5,889 nucleotides of DNA from Pseudomonadota bacterium (GCA_021841985.1 JAKCCP010000388.1:1-5889); one strand, 5' to 3'. Numbered from the stretch's first letter, positions 1 through 5,572 are shown. Program-made: numbers and translations. The notes: generated by a model not told the origin, from the sequence alone.

Positions 1-675
1 CGGGGCTGCACCGAGGCCGGTTGCGCCCTGGTCGGCGGCGAGACCGCCGAAATGCCGGGGCTCTATGGCGGGGAGGATTACGACCTCGCGGGCTTCGCCG
101 TCGGTGCCGCCGAGCGCGGCCAGTTGCTGCCCAAAGATGTGGTGCCGGGCGATACGGTCTTGGGTCTCGCAGCGAGCGGGCTGCATGCCAACGGTTTCTC
201 CCTGGTGCGGCACATCGTCGCCACGAGCGGGGTTTCGCTGGCCGCCCCGGCCCCGTTCGCCCCCGCGATGAGCCTCACCGAGGCTTTGCTCCAGCCGACG
301 CAGCTCTATGTCAAAAGCCTGCTCGCGCTGCACCGCGCCGGGTTGCTGCGCGCGGCGGCGCACATCACCGGCGGCGGTCTGCCCGGCAATCTGCGGCGCG
401 TGCTCCCCGAGGGCATGGTCGCGGCGCTCGATGCCGGAGCCTGGACGGTGCCGCCCGTGTTCCGTTGGCTGGCGCAAGCCGGTGGGGTCACGCCGGAAGA
501 GATGCTGCGCGTCTTTAATTGCGGCATTGGCATGGCGGTGGTGGTGGCGGATGCGGCGCGCGCCGAGGCGGTGCTTGCCGCCGCTGGGGAACGGGTGTTC
601 CGCATCGGTCGGATCGAGGCGGCTCTTGGGCCGGGGGCGGTTCGCATCGATCCGCCGGACAACTGGCTCGCCTGA
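1..675 (+). CDS. purM: Phosphoribosylformylglycinamidine cyclo-ligase (AIR synthetase), 5'-truncated
   Basis: PurM is a cytosolic enzyme that closes the imidazole ring of FGAM with ATP to give AIR, the fifth step of de novo purine synthesis. The frame is open from base 1, so the gene starts upstream; the 224 residues seen are roughly the last two thirds of a family usually near 345. Residues 12-20 read GGETAEMPG, followed by [11 protein letters not shown], the phosphate/metal-binding region of the AIRS fold. [12 protein letters not shown] lies at 59-70, [10 protein letters not shown] at 99-108, [11 protein letters not shown] at 121-131 and VFNCGIGM at 171-178; the last three are hallmarks of the C-terminal domain. 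The stop TGA (673-675) shares its final A with the purN ATG, so the pair is almost certainly co-transcribed and translationally coupled. No frameshift is seen. Confidence 0.97.
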   Translation, partial: RGCTEAGCALVGGETAEMPGLYGGEDYDLAGFAVGAAERGQLLPKDVVPGDTVLGLAASGLHANGFSLVRHIVATSGVSLAAPAPFAPAMSLTEALLQPTQLYVKSLLALHRAGLLRAAAHITGGGLPGNLRRVLPEGMVAALDAGAWTVPPVFRWLAQAGGVTPEEMLRVFNCGIGMAVVVADAARAEAVLAAAGERVFRIGRIEAALGPGAVRIDPPDNWLA

Positions 676-1313
676 TGGCCCCCGTGCGCCGCAAGCGGGT
701 TGGCGTGCTGATCAGCGGGCGTGGTTCCAACCTCGCAGCCCTCCTCGCCGCATCGCGCGACGCCGCCTTCCCCGCCGAGATCGCGCTGGTGATCTCCAAC
801 CTCGCCAACGCTGGCGGATTGGCCGTCGCGGAAGCGCATCGGATACCGGCGCTCACCATCGCGCATCGCGACTTCCCCCGCGACCGCGCCCGGCATGAGG
901 CCGCGATCTCCACAGAGCTTGAACGCCACGGTATCGAGATCGTCTGCCTCGCCGGCTATATGCGCCTGCTCACGCCCTTTCTCGTCACCCGTTTTGCCGG
1001 GCGGATGCTCAACATTCACCCCAGCCTGCTGCCCGCCTTCCCTGGTCTCGACACCCACGCCCGGGCGCTTGCCGCTGGCGTCAAGTTGCATGGCTGCACC
1101 GTCCATCTGGTGACGGAGCGGATGGATGAGGGCCCGATTCTCGCCCAGGCGGCGGTGCCGGTGCGGCCCGGCGATACGCCAAATCTGCTTGGTGCCCGTG
1201 TGCTGGCCCAGGAGCATCTTCTCTATCCCCTGGCGCTCCGCTTGTTCGCCAGCGCCCTGCCGGGCACAGCCGCGGCGGAAACGGCAGCGCTTTGTAATCC
1301 AGTGTCTGATTAA
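675..1313 (+). CDS. purN: Phosphoribosylglycinamide formyltransferase (GAR transformylase)
   Basis: PurN transfers a formyl group from 10-formyl-tetrahydrofolate to GAR, giving FGAR, in the cytosol. The protein is 212 residues, the usual length for the family. The N-terminal nucleotide-binding loop ISGRGSN is at 13-19. The formyltransferase signature LNIHPSLLPAFPG is at 112-124, and MDEGPI at 150-155. By alignment with the E. coli enzyme, the catalytic residues are Asn113, His115 and Asp151; all are present. The ATG at 675 is chosen because the family motif begins about 10 residues later and because it overlaps the purM stop (TGATG). The frame is also open upstream, back to 519 inside purM, but that would add 52 unrelated Arg/Gly-rich residues. 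It is the last gene of the visible purMN unit. No convincing terminator follows it. Confidence 0.97.
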   Translation: MAPVRRKRVGVLISGRGSNLAALLAASRDAAFPAEIALVISNLANAGGLAVAEAHRIPALTIAHRDFPRDRARHEAAISTELERHGIEIVCLAGYMRLLTPFLVTRFAGRMLNIHPSLLPAFPGLDTHARALAAGVKLHGCTVHLVTERMDEGPILAQAAVPVRPGDTPNLLGARVLAQEHLLYPLALRLFASALPGTAAAETAALCNPVSD

Positions 1314-1470
1314 ATACTGGTTGCGGATTTTCGGGTTCAAAGGAGTTGCGGCAGTCGTTGGCGATGGACTCCTGATGGAGCATGGGCAGCGCCGAAGTGT
1401 TGGAGAAAGTTTTTTTGTGCGGCTCCGGCATTTTATTGTTGTTCTGGCGCACGAAATCGGGGCGCGGCAT
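1081..1470 (-). CDS. Possible small minus-strand ORF, unrecognised; probably a gene remnant
   Basis: I do not recognise this protein. An ATG at 1470 is preceded by AAGAGGA, a Shine-Dalgarno-like sequence ending four bases before it. The frame begins MPRPDFVRQNNNK and runs 129 codons, but the last 78 codons lie antisense to purN, an unlikely overlap. What favours real coding is codon bias: about 34 of the first 42 codons after the ATG (positions 1342-1467) end in G or C, although the DNA is only moderately GC-rich. The bias collapses after about 1342. The seen part is hydrophilic (Asn, Lys, Pro), with no membrane segment or clear domain. The best reading is a short genuine or decayed coding segment whose true end lies near 1340. 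A chance ORF remains quite possible. Confidence 0.2.
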   Translation of the reverse strand: MPRPDFVRQNNNKMPEPHKKTFSNTSALPMLHQESIANDCRNSFEPENPQPVFNQTLDYKALPFPPRLCPAGRWRTSGAPGDREDAPGPAHGHQADLAYRRAAPAPPPGRESGPHPSAPSPDGRCSHAT

Positions 1471-1531
1471 GGCATCCTCTTCGAAAAGGCGCTGCGGCGT
1501 GATTATTCCTGACAGAAGAGGCGCAGGTTGA

Positions 1532-1597
1532 TCATTGCTCGAACTGCGCGATGCTCAATCTCGTCGGAATCGACGGCCATTGCTGGCTGTTCGCCAT
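1532..1597 (-). CDS. Possible 21-residue minus-strand ORF, perhaps a gene remnant
   Basis: The frame starts with ATG at 1597, behind a G-rich GGGGGGTGGAA that could act as a weak ribosome binding site, and encodes MANSQQWPSIPTRLSIAQF plus two residues before TGA. About 16 of 20 codons end in G or C, as in the real genes of this window. The string W-x-S-I-P-T-R-L-S-x-x-Q-F reminds me of the first residues of some transposases, but that is memory-based and weak. A second ATG (1535) overlaps the stop as ATGA and opens a 10-codon frame ending at 1503, and the 1470 frame follows. Three successive short frames look more like one frameshifted gene than three small proteins. The function is unknown. 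Confidence 0.15.
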   Translation of the reverse strand: MANSQQWPSIPTRLSIAQFEQ

Positions 1598-1634
1598 TTC
1601 CACCCCCCAAACAATGGGTTTTTGCCAAGCCCGG

Positions 1635-1664
1635 AGAATATCGTAAAAACTCCTGTAATTTCAA
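1635..1664 (-). promoter_or_regulatory. Candidate sigma70-type promoter, minus strand
   Basis: Reading the minus strand, TTGAAA (1664-1659) matches the -35 consensus at five of six bases. It is followed by an 18-base spacer and TATTCT (1640-1635), a four-of-six match to the -10 consensus. It would start transcription near 1628, about 30 bases before the ATG at 1597. It is the best minus-strand promoter match I noticed in the gap and points at the short minus-strand frames. AT-rich DNA produces such matches by chance. Confidence 0.3.
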
Positions 1665-1722
1665 TAATTTGCAGCCGAACACGCCCGCCGGAAAACCCCG
1701 CAACCGGGAGGCGCAGAGCGGC

Positions 1723-1753
1723 TTGCGGTACTGCGTTCGAGCTCATACCGCAA
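1723..1753. repeat. Perfect 8-bp inverted repeat TTGCGGTA/TACCGCAA
   Basis: TTGCGGTA at 1723-1730 is mirrored exactly by TACCGCAA at 1746-1753, with a 15-base centre containing the palindrome GAGCTC (1739-1744). No T-run follows on either strand, so it is not a typical terminator. It lies about 200 bases upstream of rpmF and could be a protein-binding dyad or an RNA hairpin; its role is unknown. Confidence 0.45.
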
Positions 1754-1837
1754 TATCCGGGCAAGAAATTACCCCACCCGATCACCCTGCTACGCTGCCG
1801 AAAATGTCGATCACGGATTTTGGGGGTGGTGGCTCTC

Positions 1838-1866
1838 TTGCCGGGGCGCTCTTGCTCTGCTAGAGG
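1838..1866 (+). promoter_or_regulatory. Weak candidate promoter for the rpmF-plsX-fabH unit
   Basis: TTGCCG (1838-1843) is separated by 17 bases from TAGAGG (1861-1866). The -35 matches consensus at four positions and the -10 at three. Spacing is ideal but the hexamers are poor, and the site would give a leader of about 80 bases before the rpmF ATG. It overlaps the GGGGCGC inverted repeat. TTGCCA-16-TAAAAA at 1622-1649 is an alternative. Confidence 0.18.
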
Positions 1867-1872
1867 CGCCCC
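1843..1872. repeat. Inverted repeat GGGGCGC/GCGCCCC upstream of rpmF
   Basis: GGGGCGC at 1843-1849 pairs perfectly with GCGCCCC at 1866-1872. Inside it, TCT (1850-1852) can pair with AGA (1862-1864) across a bulged G. ATTTTTA begins only nine bases after the stem, so a classic terminator is doubtful. If transcribed in the rpmF leader it would form a stable hairpin, perhaps acting as an attenuator. Confidence 0.35.
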
Positions 1873-1903
1873 CCACCGCTATTTTTACCGATTGATGCCC
1901 GTG

Positions 1904-1924
1904 GCCCGGCCGGATCGGCCGTGC
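1904..1924 (+). repeat. Short-loop hairpin CGGCCG-GAT-CGGCCG in the rpmF leader
   Basis: CGGCCG (1907-1912) and CGGCCG (1916-1921) are self-complementary arms around a three-base GAT loop. After one C/T mismatch the pairing continues with GC (1904-1905) and GC (1923-1924). It ends 13 bases before the rpmF Shine-Dalgarno, so it could influence translation or mRNA stability. No regulator is known to me for it. Confidence 0.4.
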
Positions 1925-1937
1925 GCGGCAGCCAAGC

Positions 1938-1945
1938 AGGAGAGG
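1938..1945 (+). promoter_or_regulatory. Ribosome binding site that fixes the rpmF start
   Basis: AGGAGAGG lies eight bases before the ATG at 1954. It settles the start in favour of MAVPKRKTS, the family N-terminus, over an in-frame GTG at 1921, which has no comparable site. Confidence 0.75.
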
Positions 1946-1953
1946 CGAGAGCC

Positions 1954-2157
1954 ATGGCAGTCCCCAAGCGAAAGACTTCGCCCTCGCGGCGCGGCATGCG
2001 GCGCAGTCATCAGGCGCTCGGGCCGGAAGCCCATGCGGATTGCCCGAACTGCGGCGAATTGAAGCGCCCGCATCACGTTTGCAGCCATTGCGGCCATTAT
2101 GACGGCCGCGAGATCGCGGTGGCGGGCCGGGAATTGAAACGCGCCGTGCGGGCCTAA
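1954..2157 (+). CDS. rpmF: 50S ribosomal protein L32, zinc-ribbon form
   Basis: L32 is a small structural protein of the large ribosomal subunit. The 67-residue product begins [19 protein letters not shown], the typical L32 N-terminus. It carries a four-cysteine zinc ribbon, CPNC at 30-33 and CSHC at 43-46 (C-x2-C-x9-C-x2-C), so this is the zinc-binding paralogue type rather than the cysteine-free one. The rest is rich in Arg and Lys, suited to rRNA binding. A strong AGGAGAGG site precedes the ATG. It is followed after 51 bases by plsX in the same reading phase, the common rpmF-plsX-fabH order. The usual upstream partner, DUF177/YceD, is absent from this window. Confidence 0.96.
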   Translation: MAVPKRKTSPSRRGMRRSHQALGPEAHADCPNCGELKRPHHVCSHCGHYDGREIAVAGRELKRAVRA

Positions 2158-2208
2158 GAGCAGAAATCTGGTGTTTCGGCCCGCGCCCTCAAGTCGATTG
2201 CACGTCCC

Positions 2209-3294
2209 GTGAGCGTGCCCTTCACGCTTGCGGTTGATGCGATGGGCGGGGATGGCGCGCCGGAGATGGTGGTGGCTGGCCTCGGGATCGCGCTTGAGCG
2301 CCACCCCGAGGCGCGGCTTTTGGTATTCGGCGATGAGGCGCGCGTGGGCCCGCTGCTGCGTCGGCATCGCCGGGTCGCGGCGTGTTGCACGCTGCGCCAC
2401 GCCCCCGAGGTGATCACCGGTGATCTCAAGCCAATCCCGGCCCTTCGCCTGCGTCAGGCCTCGATGCGTCTCGCAATCGACGCGGTCGCCGAGGGCGAGG
2501 CCGAAGGCGTGGTTTCGGCGGGCAATACCGGGGCGCTGCTGGCGATGGCGAAAATCGTCATCAAGATGCTGCCGGGGATCGACCGGCCGGCGATCGCGGG
2601 CATCGCGCCCTCGGCCAAGGGCGATGTGGTGCTGCTCGATCTTGGCGCCAATATCACCTGCGATGTCCGCAATCTGGTGGAATTCGCGGTGATGGGCGAG
2701 GTTTTCGCTCGCGCCGTGCTCGGCCTGCCGGCGCCCAGCATTGGCCTGCTCAATGTCGGCTCGGAGGAACAAAAGGGCGATGACCGGGTGCGCCAAGCCG
2801 CCGAGATCCTCAAGGCGAGCCCGATCGGGCCGCAATTCAAGGGTTTCGTCGAGGGCCACGACATCGCCGCCGGCACCACCGACGTCGTGGTCACCGATGG
2901 TTTTACCGGCAATGTCGCGCTCAAGACCGCCGAGGGCGCGCTGCATCTCGTGGGCGAGATGCTGCATCAGGTGTTCACCGCGAGCCTGGCCGCCCGGCTC
3001 GGGTATCTGCTCGCCAAATCGAGCCTCGAGCGGTTGCGCGAGCGCCTCGACCCCAGGCGCTATAACGGCGCGGTGATGGTCGGGCTCAACGGCGTCGTGG
3101 TGAAATCCCATGGCGGCACCGACGCAAAGGGCTTTGCGCATGCGATGGATGTGGCGATGGACATGGTGGTAAATCGTTGCAACGAGCGCATCCGCGCCGG
3201 GCTCGGCGGCATCCTGTTCGCCGACGCAGAAACGGCGGTCGAGGCGGCGAAAAAAGACCCGGGCGAGGGCCACCGCCTCGCCTCCACCGGCTGA
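2209..3294 (+). CDS. plsX: Phosphate acyltransferase PlsX (acyl-ACP:phosphate)
   Basis: PlsX converts acyl-ACP and phosphate to acyl-phosphate, the donor used by PlsY to acylate glycerol-3-phosphate at the start of phospholipid synthesis; it acts at the inner face of the membrane. The 361-residue protein has the family landmarks: AVDAMGGDGAP at 8-18, VSAGNTGALLAMA at 102-114, LDLGAN at 143-148, LNVGSEEQKGDD at 181-192, and TDVVVTDGFTGNVALKT at 224-240. It ends with GAVMVGLNGVVVKSHGG near 287-303. Length fits the family (about 330-360). The start is GTG at 2209; GTG at 2215 is the only close alternative and there is no ATG between the rpmF stop and the first motif. No good Shine-Dalgarno precedes it, so coupling to rpmF or poor initiation is possible. 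FabH starts seven bases after the stop. Confidence 0.96.
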   Translation: MSVPFTLAVDAMGGDGAPEMVVAGLGIALERHPEARLLVFGDEARVGPLLRRHRRVAACCTLRHAPEVITGDLKPIPALRLRQASMRLAIDAVAEGEAEGVVSAGNTGALLAMAKIVIKMLPGIDRPAIAGIAPSAKGDVVLLDLGANITCDVRNLVEFAVMGEVFARAVLGLPAPSIGLLNVGSEEQKGDDRVRQAAEILKASPIGPQFKGFVEGHDIAAGTTDVVVTDGFTGNVALKTAEGALHLVGEMLHQVFTASLAARLGYLLAKSSLERLRERLDPRRYNGAVMVGLNGVVVKSHGGTDAKGFAHAMDVAMDMVVNRCNERIRAGLGGILFADAETAVEAAKKDPGEGHRLASTG

Positions 3295-3301
3295 GGCGGC
3301 G

Positions 3302-4279
3302 ATGTCGAAGCGCGCCATCCTCGCCGGAATCGGCGGCTATTTGCCGAACCTGATTGTCACCAACGATGAACTCGCGCGCTCGCTCGACACCTCGGATGCC
3401 TGGATCCAGGAGCGCACCGGCATCCGCCAGCGCCATGTCGCGGGCGAGGGCGAGACCGCGGCGTTCATGGGTGCGCGCGCGGCCGAAGCGGCGCTGCGTG
3501 ATGCCGGCGCTGGGCCGGGCGAGGTCGATGCGATCATTCTCGCGACCAGCACCCCCGATCAGGCCTTTCCCGCGACCGCTCTGCGTGTGCAGGCGGCGCT
3601 GGGCGTGACGCGCGGCTTCGCCTTTGACCTCGCGGCCGCCTGTTCCGGCTTCATCTACGCGCTGGCGGTCGCCGAGGGCATGATCCGCGCTGGCCAGGCG
3701 CGAGGTGTGTTGGTGATCGGCTCGGAGGTCTATTCGCGCATCCTGGATTGGCAGGATCGCGGCACCTGCGTGCTGTTCGGCGATGGCGCCGGGGCGGTAT
3801 TCCTGCACGCCGCCCGAGACAGCGGCGATCCGGCCACGGCGCGCGGTGTGCTCTCGACCCATCTGCACGCCGATGGCCGCCACGGCGATATTCTCTATGT
3901 CGATGGCGCGGTCGGGCGGCACGATCTACCCGGCACCCTCAAGATGAACGGCCCGGCGGTGTTCCGCCAAGCGGTGACGCTGCTGGCCGCCGCCGTCGAG
4001 GAAGCGCTCGCCGCCAATGGGCTGGAGCGCGGCGCGGTCGATTGGCTGGTGCCGCACCAGGCCAATCTCCGCATCATCGAGGCAATGGGCAAAAAACTCG
4101 GCCTGCCGCCCGAGCGGGTGGTGGTGACGATCGACCGCCACGCCAACACCTCGGCCGCCTCGATCCCGTTGGCGCTTGCCGAGGCGGTGGGCGATGGCCG
4201 TATCCGGCGCGGCGATCTGGTGCTGATGGAGGCTTTGGGCGGCGGCCTCACCTGGGGCTCAGCGCTCGTGCGGCTCTAG
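3302..4279 (+). CDS. fabH: Beta-ketoacyl-ACP synthase III (KAS III)
   Basis: FabH condenses acetyl-CoA with malonyl-ACP to give acetoacetyl-ACP and so starts type II fatty-acid synthesis in the cytosol. The protein is 325 residues, close to the 317 of E. coli. The thiolase-fold catalytic triad is complete: Cys114 in DLAAACSGFIYAL (109-121), His252 in VPHQANLRI (250-258) and Asn282 in ANTSAASIPLAL (281-292). The N-terminal TSDAWIQERTGIRQRH (30-45) and the C-terminal GGGLTWGSALVRL (313-325) are also typical. The ATG lies seven bases after the plsX stop, with GAGG (3293-3296) as a modest ribosome site, so the two are one operon. An 83-base gap separates it from ihfA, which has its own promoter candidate. 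Confidence 0.97.
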   Translation: MSKRAILAGIGGYLPNLIVTNDELARSLDTSDAWIQERTGIRQRHVAGEGETAAFMGARAAEAALRDAGAGPGEVDAIILATSTPDQAFPATALRVQAALGVTRGFAFDLAAACSGFIYALAVAEGMIRAGQARGVLVIGSEVYSRILDWQDRGTCVLFGDGAGAVFLHAARDSGDPATARGVLSTHLHADGRHGDILYVDGAVGRHDLPGTLKMNGPAVFRQAVTLLAAAVEEALAANGLERGAVDWLVPHQANLRIIEAMGKKLGLPPERVVVTIDRHANTSAASIPLALAEAVGDGRIRRGDLVLMEALGGGLTWGSALVRL

Positions 4280-4327
4280 CGGGGGTCTCGTGGAAACCTG
4301 GCCAACCCGCTGATCCTTTGAGATTTC

Positions 4328-4356
4328 TTGACGGAGGCGTTGGTTCCGCCTAGCCT
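4328..4356 (+). promoter_or_regulatory. Candidate ihfA-merR promoter with dyad in its spacer
   Basis: TTGACG (4328-4333) matches the -35 consensus at five of six bases. A 17-base spacer leads to TAGCCT (4351-4356), a weak -10 matching at three. Transcription would start at about 4362-4364, on the A of the ihfA ATG, giving a leaderless mRNA; no Shine-Dalgarno is visible before that ATG. AGGCG (4335-4339) and CGCCT (4347-4351) form a 5-7-5 dyad lying between the two hexamers, the position where MerR-family proteins commonly bind. Confidence 0.45.
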
Positions 4357-4362
4357 TGGCCG

Positions 4363-4671
4363 ATGGACACCGTAACCCGCGCCCATCTCGCCGAGACGAT
4401 CTATGAACAGATCGGTCTTTCCCGCAACGAATCGGCCGAACTCCTTGAATCCGTGCTGGCCCGCATCGCGGCGATGCTGGAGCGCGGCGAATCGGTAAAA
4501 ATCAGTCGCTTCGGCACGTTTTCGGTCCGCCAGAAGGGCCGCCGCATCGGTCGCAACCCGAAAACCGGCGTCGAGGTGCCGATCCTGCCGCGCCGCGTGC
4601 TGGTGTTCCGCCCGAGCCAGGTTCTCAAGGCCCAGGTCAACGGTCTTGAGGTGGCGGATGATGAAGAATGA
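4363..4671 (+). CDS. ihfA: Integration host factor alpha subunit
   Basis: IHF-alpha dimerises with IHF-beta (not in this window) to bend DNA at specific sites in transcription, replication and recombination. The 102-residue product has the HU/IHF fold: helical N-terminus (1-41), then the beta-saddle with [15 protein letters not shown] (45-59) and the DNA-intercalating arm [12 protein letters not shown] (63-74), where Pro66 is the expected wedge residue. The arm and the [15 protein letters not shown] stretch (75-89) favour the IHF-alpha branch over HU; family length is about 99-107. The acidic tail EVADDEE is unremarkable. The start is ATG at 4363, with no ribosome site but a promoter candidate directly upstream. 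Its stop overlaps the merR start as ATGA. Confidence 0.95.
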   Translation: MDTVTRAHLAETIYEQIGLSRNESAELLESVLARIAAMLERGESVKISRFGTFSVRQKGRRIGRNPKTGVEVPILPRRVLVFRPSQVLKAQVNGLEVADDEE

Positions 4672-5270
4672 GCGATGATCCCGCGGATGCGCCTGCGAAC
4701 GGCAGCACCCCGACCACGGAGGAGCGCGATGACGCTGAGCCTCACGATGACGCTGAGCCGGGCGTCGCGGCGGCACAACGCAAAACGCGCAAGGCGCCAA
4801 GCGCCTTTCGCACCATCAGCGAGGTCGCCGACGATTTGCACATCCCGCAGCACGTGCTGCGTTTTTGGGAGACCAAGTTTCCCCAGGTCAAACCGCTGAA
4901 GCGCGGCGGCGGGCGGCGCTATTACCGGCCCGACGATATCACCCTGCTGCGACGGATTTCCGCCCTGCTCTACATCCAGGGCTATACCATCAAGGGTGTG
5001 CAGCGGCTGCTGCGGGAAGGCGGCGGCAAGCTCGCCGACGACATCCCACCGCCGCCGGCCGAGGAAAGCGAGAGCGCGGCGGCGGCAGTGGTGCAGAGCG
5101 AACTACCGATCCCTGGCTTGGCGCCCGCTTCACCCCCCACGTCCCGCCTTCCCGCTCGCCTGGCTAGCCGGGCGGGCGCCGACGTCGAGGCCGAAACCGC
5201 CCGCCTGCGCGCCGCTCTTATCGAGACGCTGGCGACGCTGGAGATGCTGCGCGCCAAGCTCGGCGACTGA
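4668..5270 (+). CDS. MerR-family helix-turn-helix transcriptional regulator
   Basis: This 200-residue protein is a cytoplasmic DNA-binding regulator of the MerR superfamily; its target and signal are unknown. Residues 1-45 form a low-complexity acidic and Ala/Pro-rich tail with a tandem DDAEP repeat (21-31). The winged-helix domain spans about 48-117: [22 protein letters not shown] (helix-turn-helix), the wing [13 protein letters not shown] (78-90) and the helices [26 protein letters not shown] Pro/Ala-rich linker follows (127-165), then a charged helix (about 172-198) that could make the usual antiparallel dimer coil. No metal-binding cysteines or drug-binding domain are seen, so it belongs to the short, ligand-unassigned MerR group found beside ihfA in alphaproteobacteria. 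The ATG overlaps the ihfA stop by four bases (ATGA), indicating translational coupling. Confidence 0.9.
   Translation: MSDDPADAPANGSTPTTEERDDAEPHDDAEPGVAAAQRKTRKAPSAFRTISEVADDLHIPQHVLRFWETKFPQVKPLKRGGGRRYYRPDDITLLRRISALLYIQGYTIKGVQRLLREGGGKLADDIPPPPAEESESAAAAVVQSELPIPGLAPASPPTSRLPARLASRAGADVEAETARLRAALIETLATLEMLRAKLGD
4727..4759 (+). repeat. 15-bp direct repeat, period 18, inside the merR 5' end
   Basis: CGATGACGCTGAGCC occurs at 4727-4741 and again, without change, at 4745-4759, separated by TCA. The period of 18 bases keeps the frame and encodes DDAEPH then DDAEPG in the disordered tail of the MerR-like protein. This is a recent in-frame duplication, likely by replication slippage. Confidence 0.85.
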
Positions 5271-5379
5271 GAGTTTGCAAAAGAATGCCCTCGCGCCGCG
5301 AAATCGATCGTAAAAATCACTGTCTCCAAAGGGTATGCTTTTTCAAGTTCGATTGTTTTTCTGGCTCTGATCTCTGCGG

Positions 5380-5408
5380 TTGCAGCCCCCCGGCGGCGCT
5401 GCTACATC
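5380..5408 (+). promoter_or_regulatory. Weak candidate promoter for tRNA-Pro
   Basis: TTGCAG (5380-5385) and TACATC (5403-5408) are 17 bases apart and would start transcription near 5415, leaving a leader of about 17 bases before the mature tRNA. Each hexamer matches consensus at only three positions, so support comes mainly from spacing and location. The 161 bases between merR and the tRNA hold no gene that I can see. Confidence 0.3.
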
Positions 5409-5431
5409 CCACTCCTCGGCTTCGGCACGGT

Positions 5432-5508
5432 CGGGCAGTAGCGCAGCCTGGTAGCGCATCAGTCTGGGGGACTGGAGGTCGTGGGTTCGAATCCCGCCTG
5501 CCCGACCA
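5432..5508 (+). tRNA. tRNA-Pro, anticodon GGG
   Basis: The 77-base sequence folds as a full cloverleaf. The acceptor stem is CGGGCAG (5432-5438) with CTGCCCG (5498-5504), followed by discriminator A and an encoded CCA. The D arm is GCGC (5441-5444) with GCGC (5454-5457) around AGCCTGGTA. The anticodon stem TCAGT/ACTGG (one T-G pair) closes the loop CTGGGGG (5464-5470), so the anticodon is GGG at 5466-5468 with G37, as in proline tRNAs. The T arm is GTGGG-TTCGAAT-CCCGC. It decodes CCC and CCU. The C1-G72 acceptor pair is characteristic of bacterial proline tRNAs. No hairpin-plus-T-run terminator is visible just downstream. Confidence 0.97.
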
Positions 5509-5533
5509 ATTAAATCAAAAAAATATGACTTTT

Positions 5534-5572
5534 GCGTCCAGGAAGTTTGAGATTTGGAAGCACTGTGGACGC
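5534..5572. repeat. 7-bp inverted repeat GCGTCCA/TGGACGC
   Basis: GCGTCCA (5534-5540) is mirrored by TGGACGC (5566-5572) across 25 bases. It lies just downstream of the tRNA; no function can be assigned, and a 7-bp match at this distance may be chance. Confidence 0.3.

Larger units (their letters stand above)
1314..1953. other. Gene-poor spacer between purN and rpmF
   Basis: This stretch of 640 bases carries no gene I can name on either strand. Its composition is noticeably less GC-rich than the flanking genes, with runs such as T7 at 1410-1416. It holds two short minus-strand frames with coding-like codon use, a minus-strand promoter candidate and three inverted repeats (separate entries). 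A possible + strand promoter is TTGCCA (1622-1627), a 16-base spacer and TAAAAA (1644-1649); it overlaps the minus-strand candidate, and neither is proven. In many bacteria rpmF is directly preceded by a DUF177/YceD gene. No such reading frame is visible here, which suggests loss, relocation or a rearrangement breakpoint. Confidence 0.6.

Noticed and set aside
1387..1416. CAGCGC-CGAA-GTGTTG stem followed by T7, as a terminator for purMN
   Set aside because: The six-pair stem includes two G-T pairs and is separated from the T-run by seven bases, too far for a normal intrinsic terminator.
1535..2062. Long + strand frame running from the spacer into rpmF
   Set aside because: It is Arg/Pro-rich, has no recognisable motif, covers non-coding DNA and then overlaps rpmF out of frame; most likely spurious.
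1885..3318. 477-codon minus-strand frame opposite rpmF and plsX
   Set aside because: It is the antisense shadow of a high-GC gene; the + strand has unmistakable L32 and PlsX motifs.
4278..4311. AGCGGG/CCCGCT inverted repeat after fabH as a terminator
   Set aside because: The 22-base loop is large, the left arm overlaps the fabH stop codon, and only a weak T-containing stretch follows.
5318..5345. AAAG-GGTATG-CTTT followed by T's as a merR terminator
   Set aside because: A four-pair A/T-rich stem is too weak to terminate transcription.
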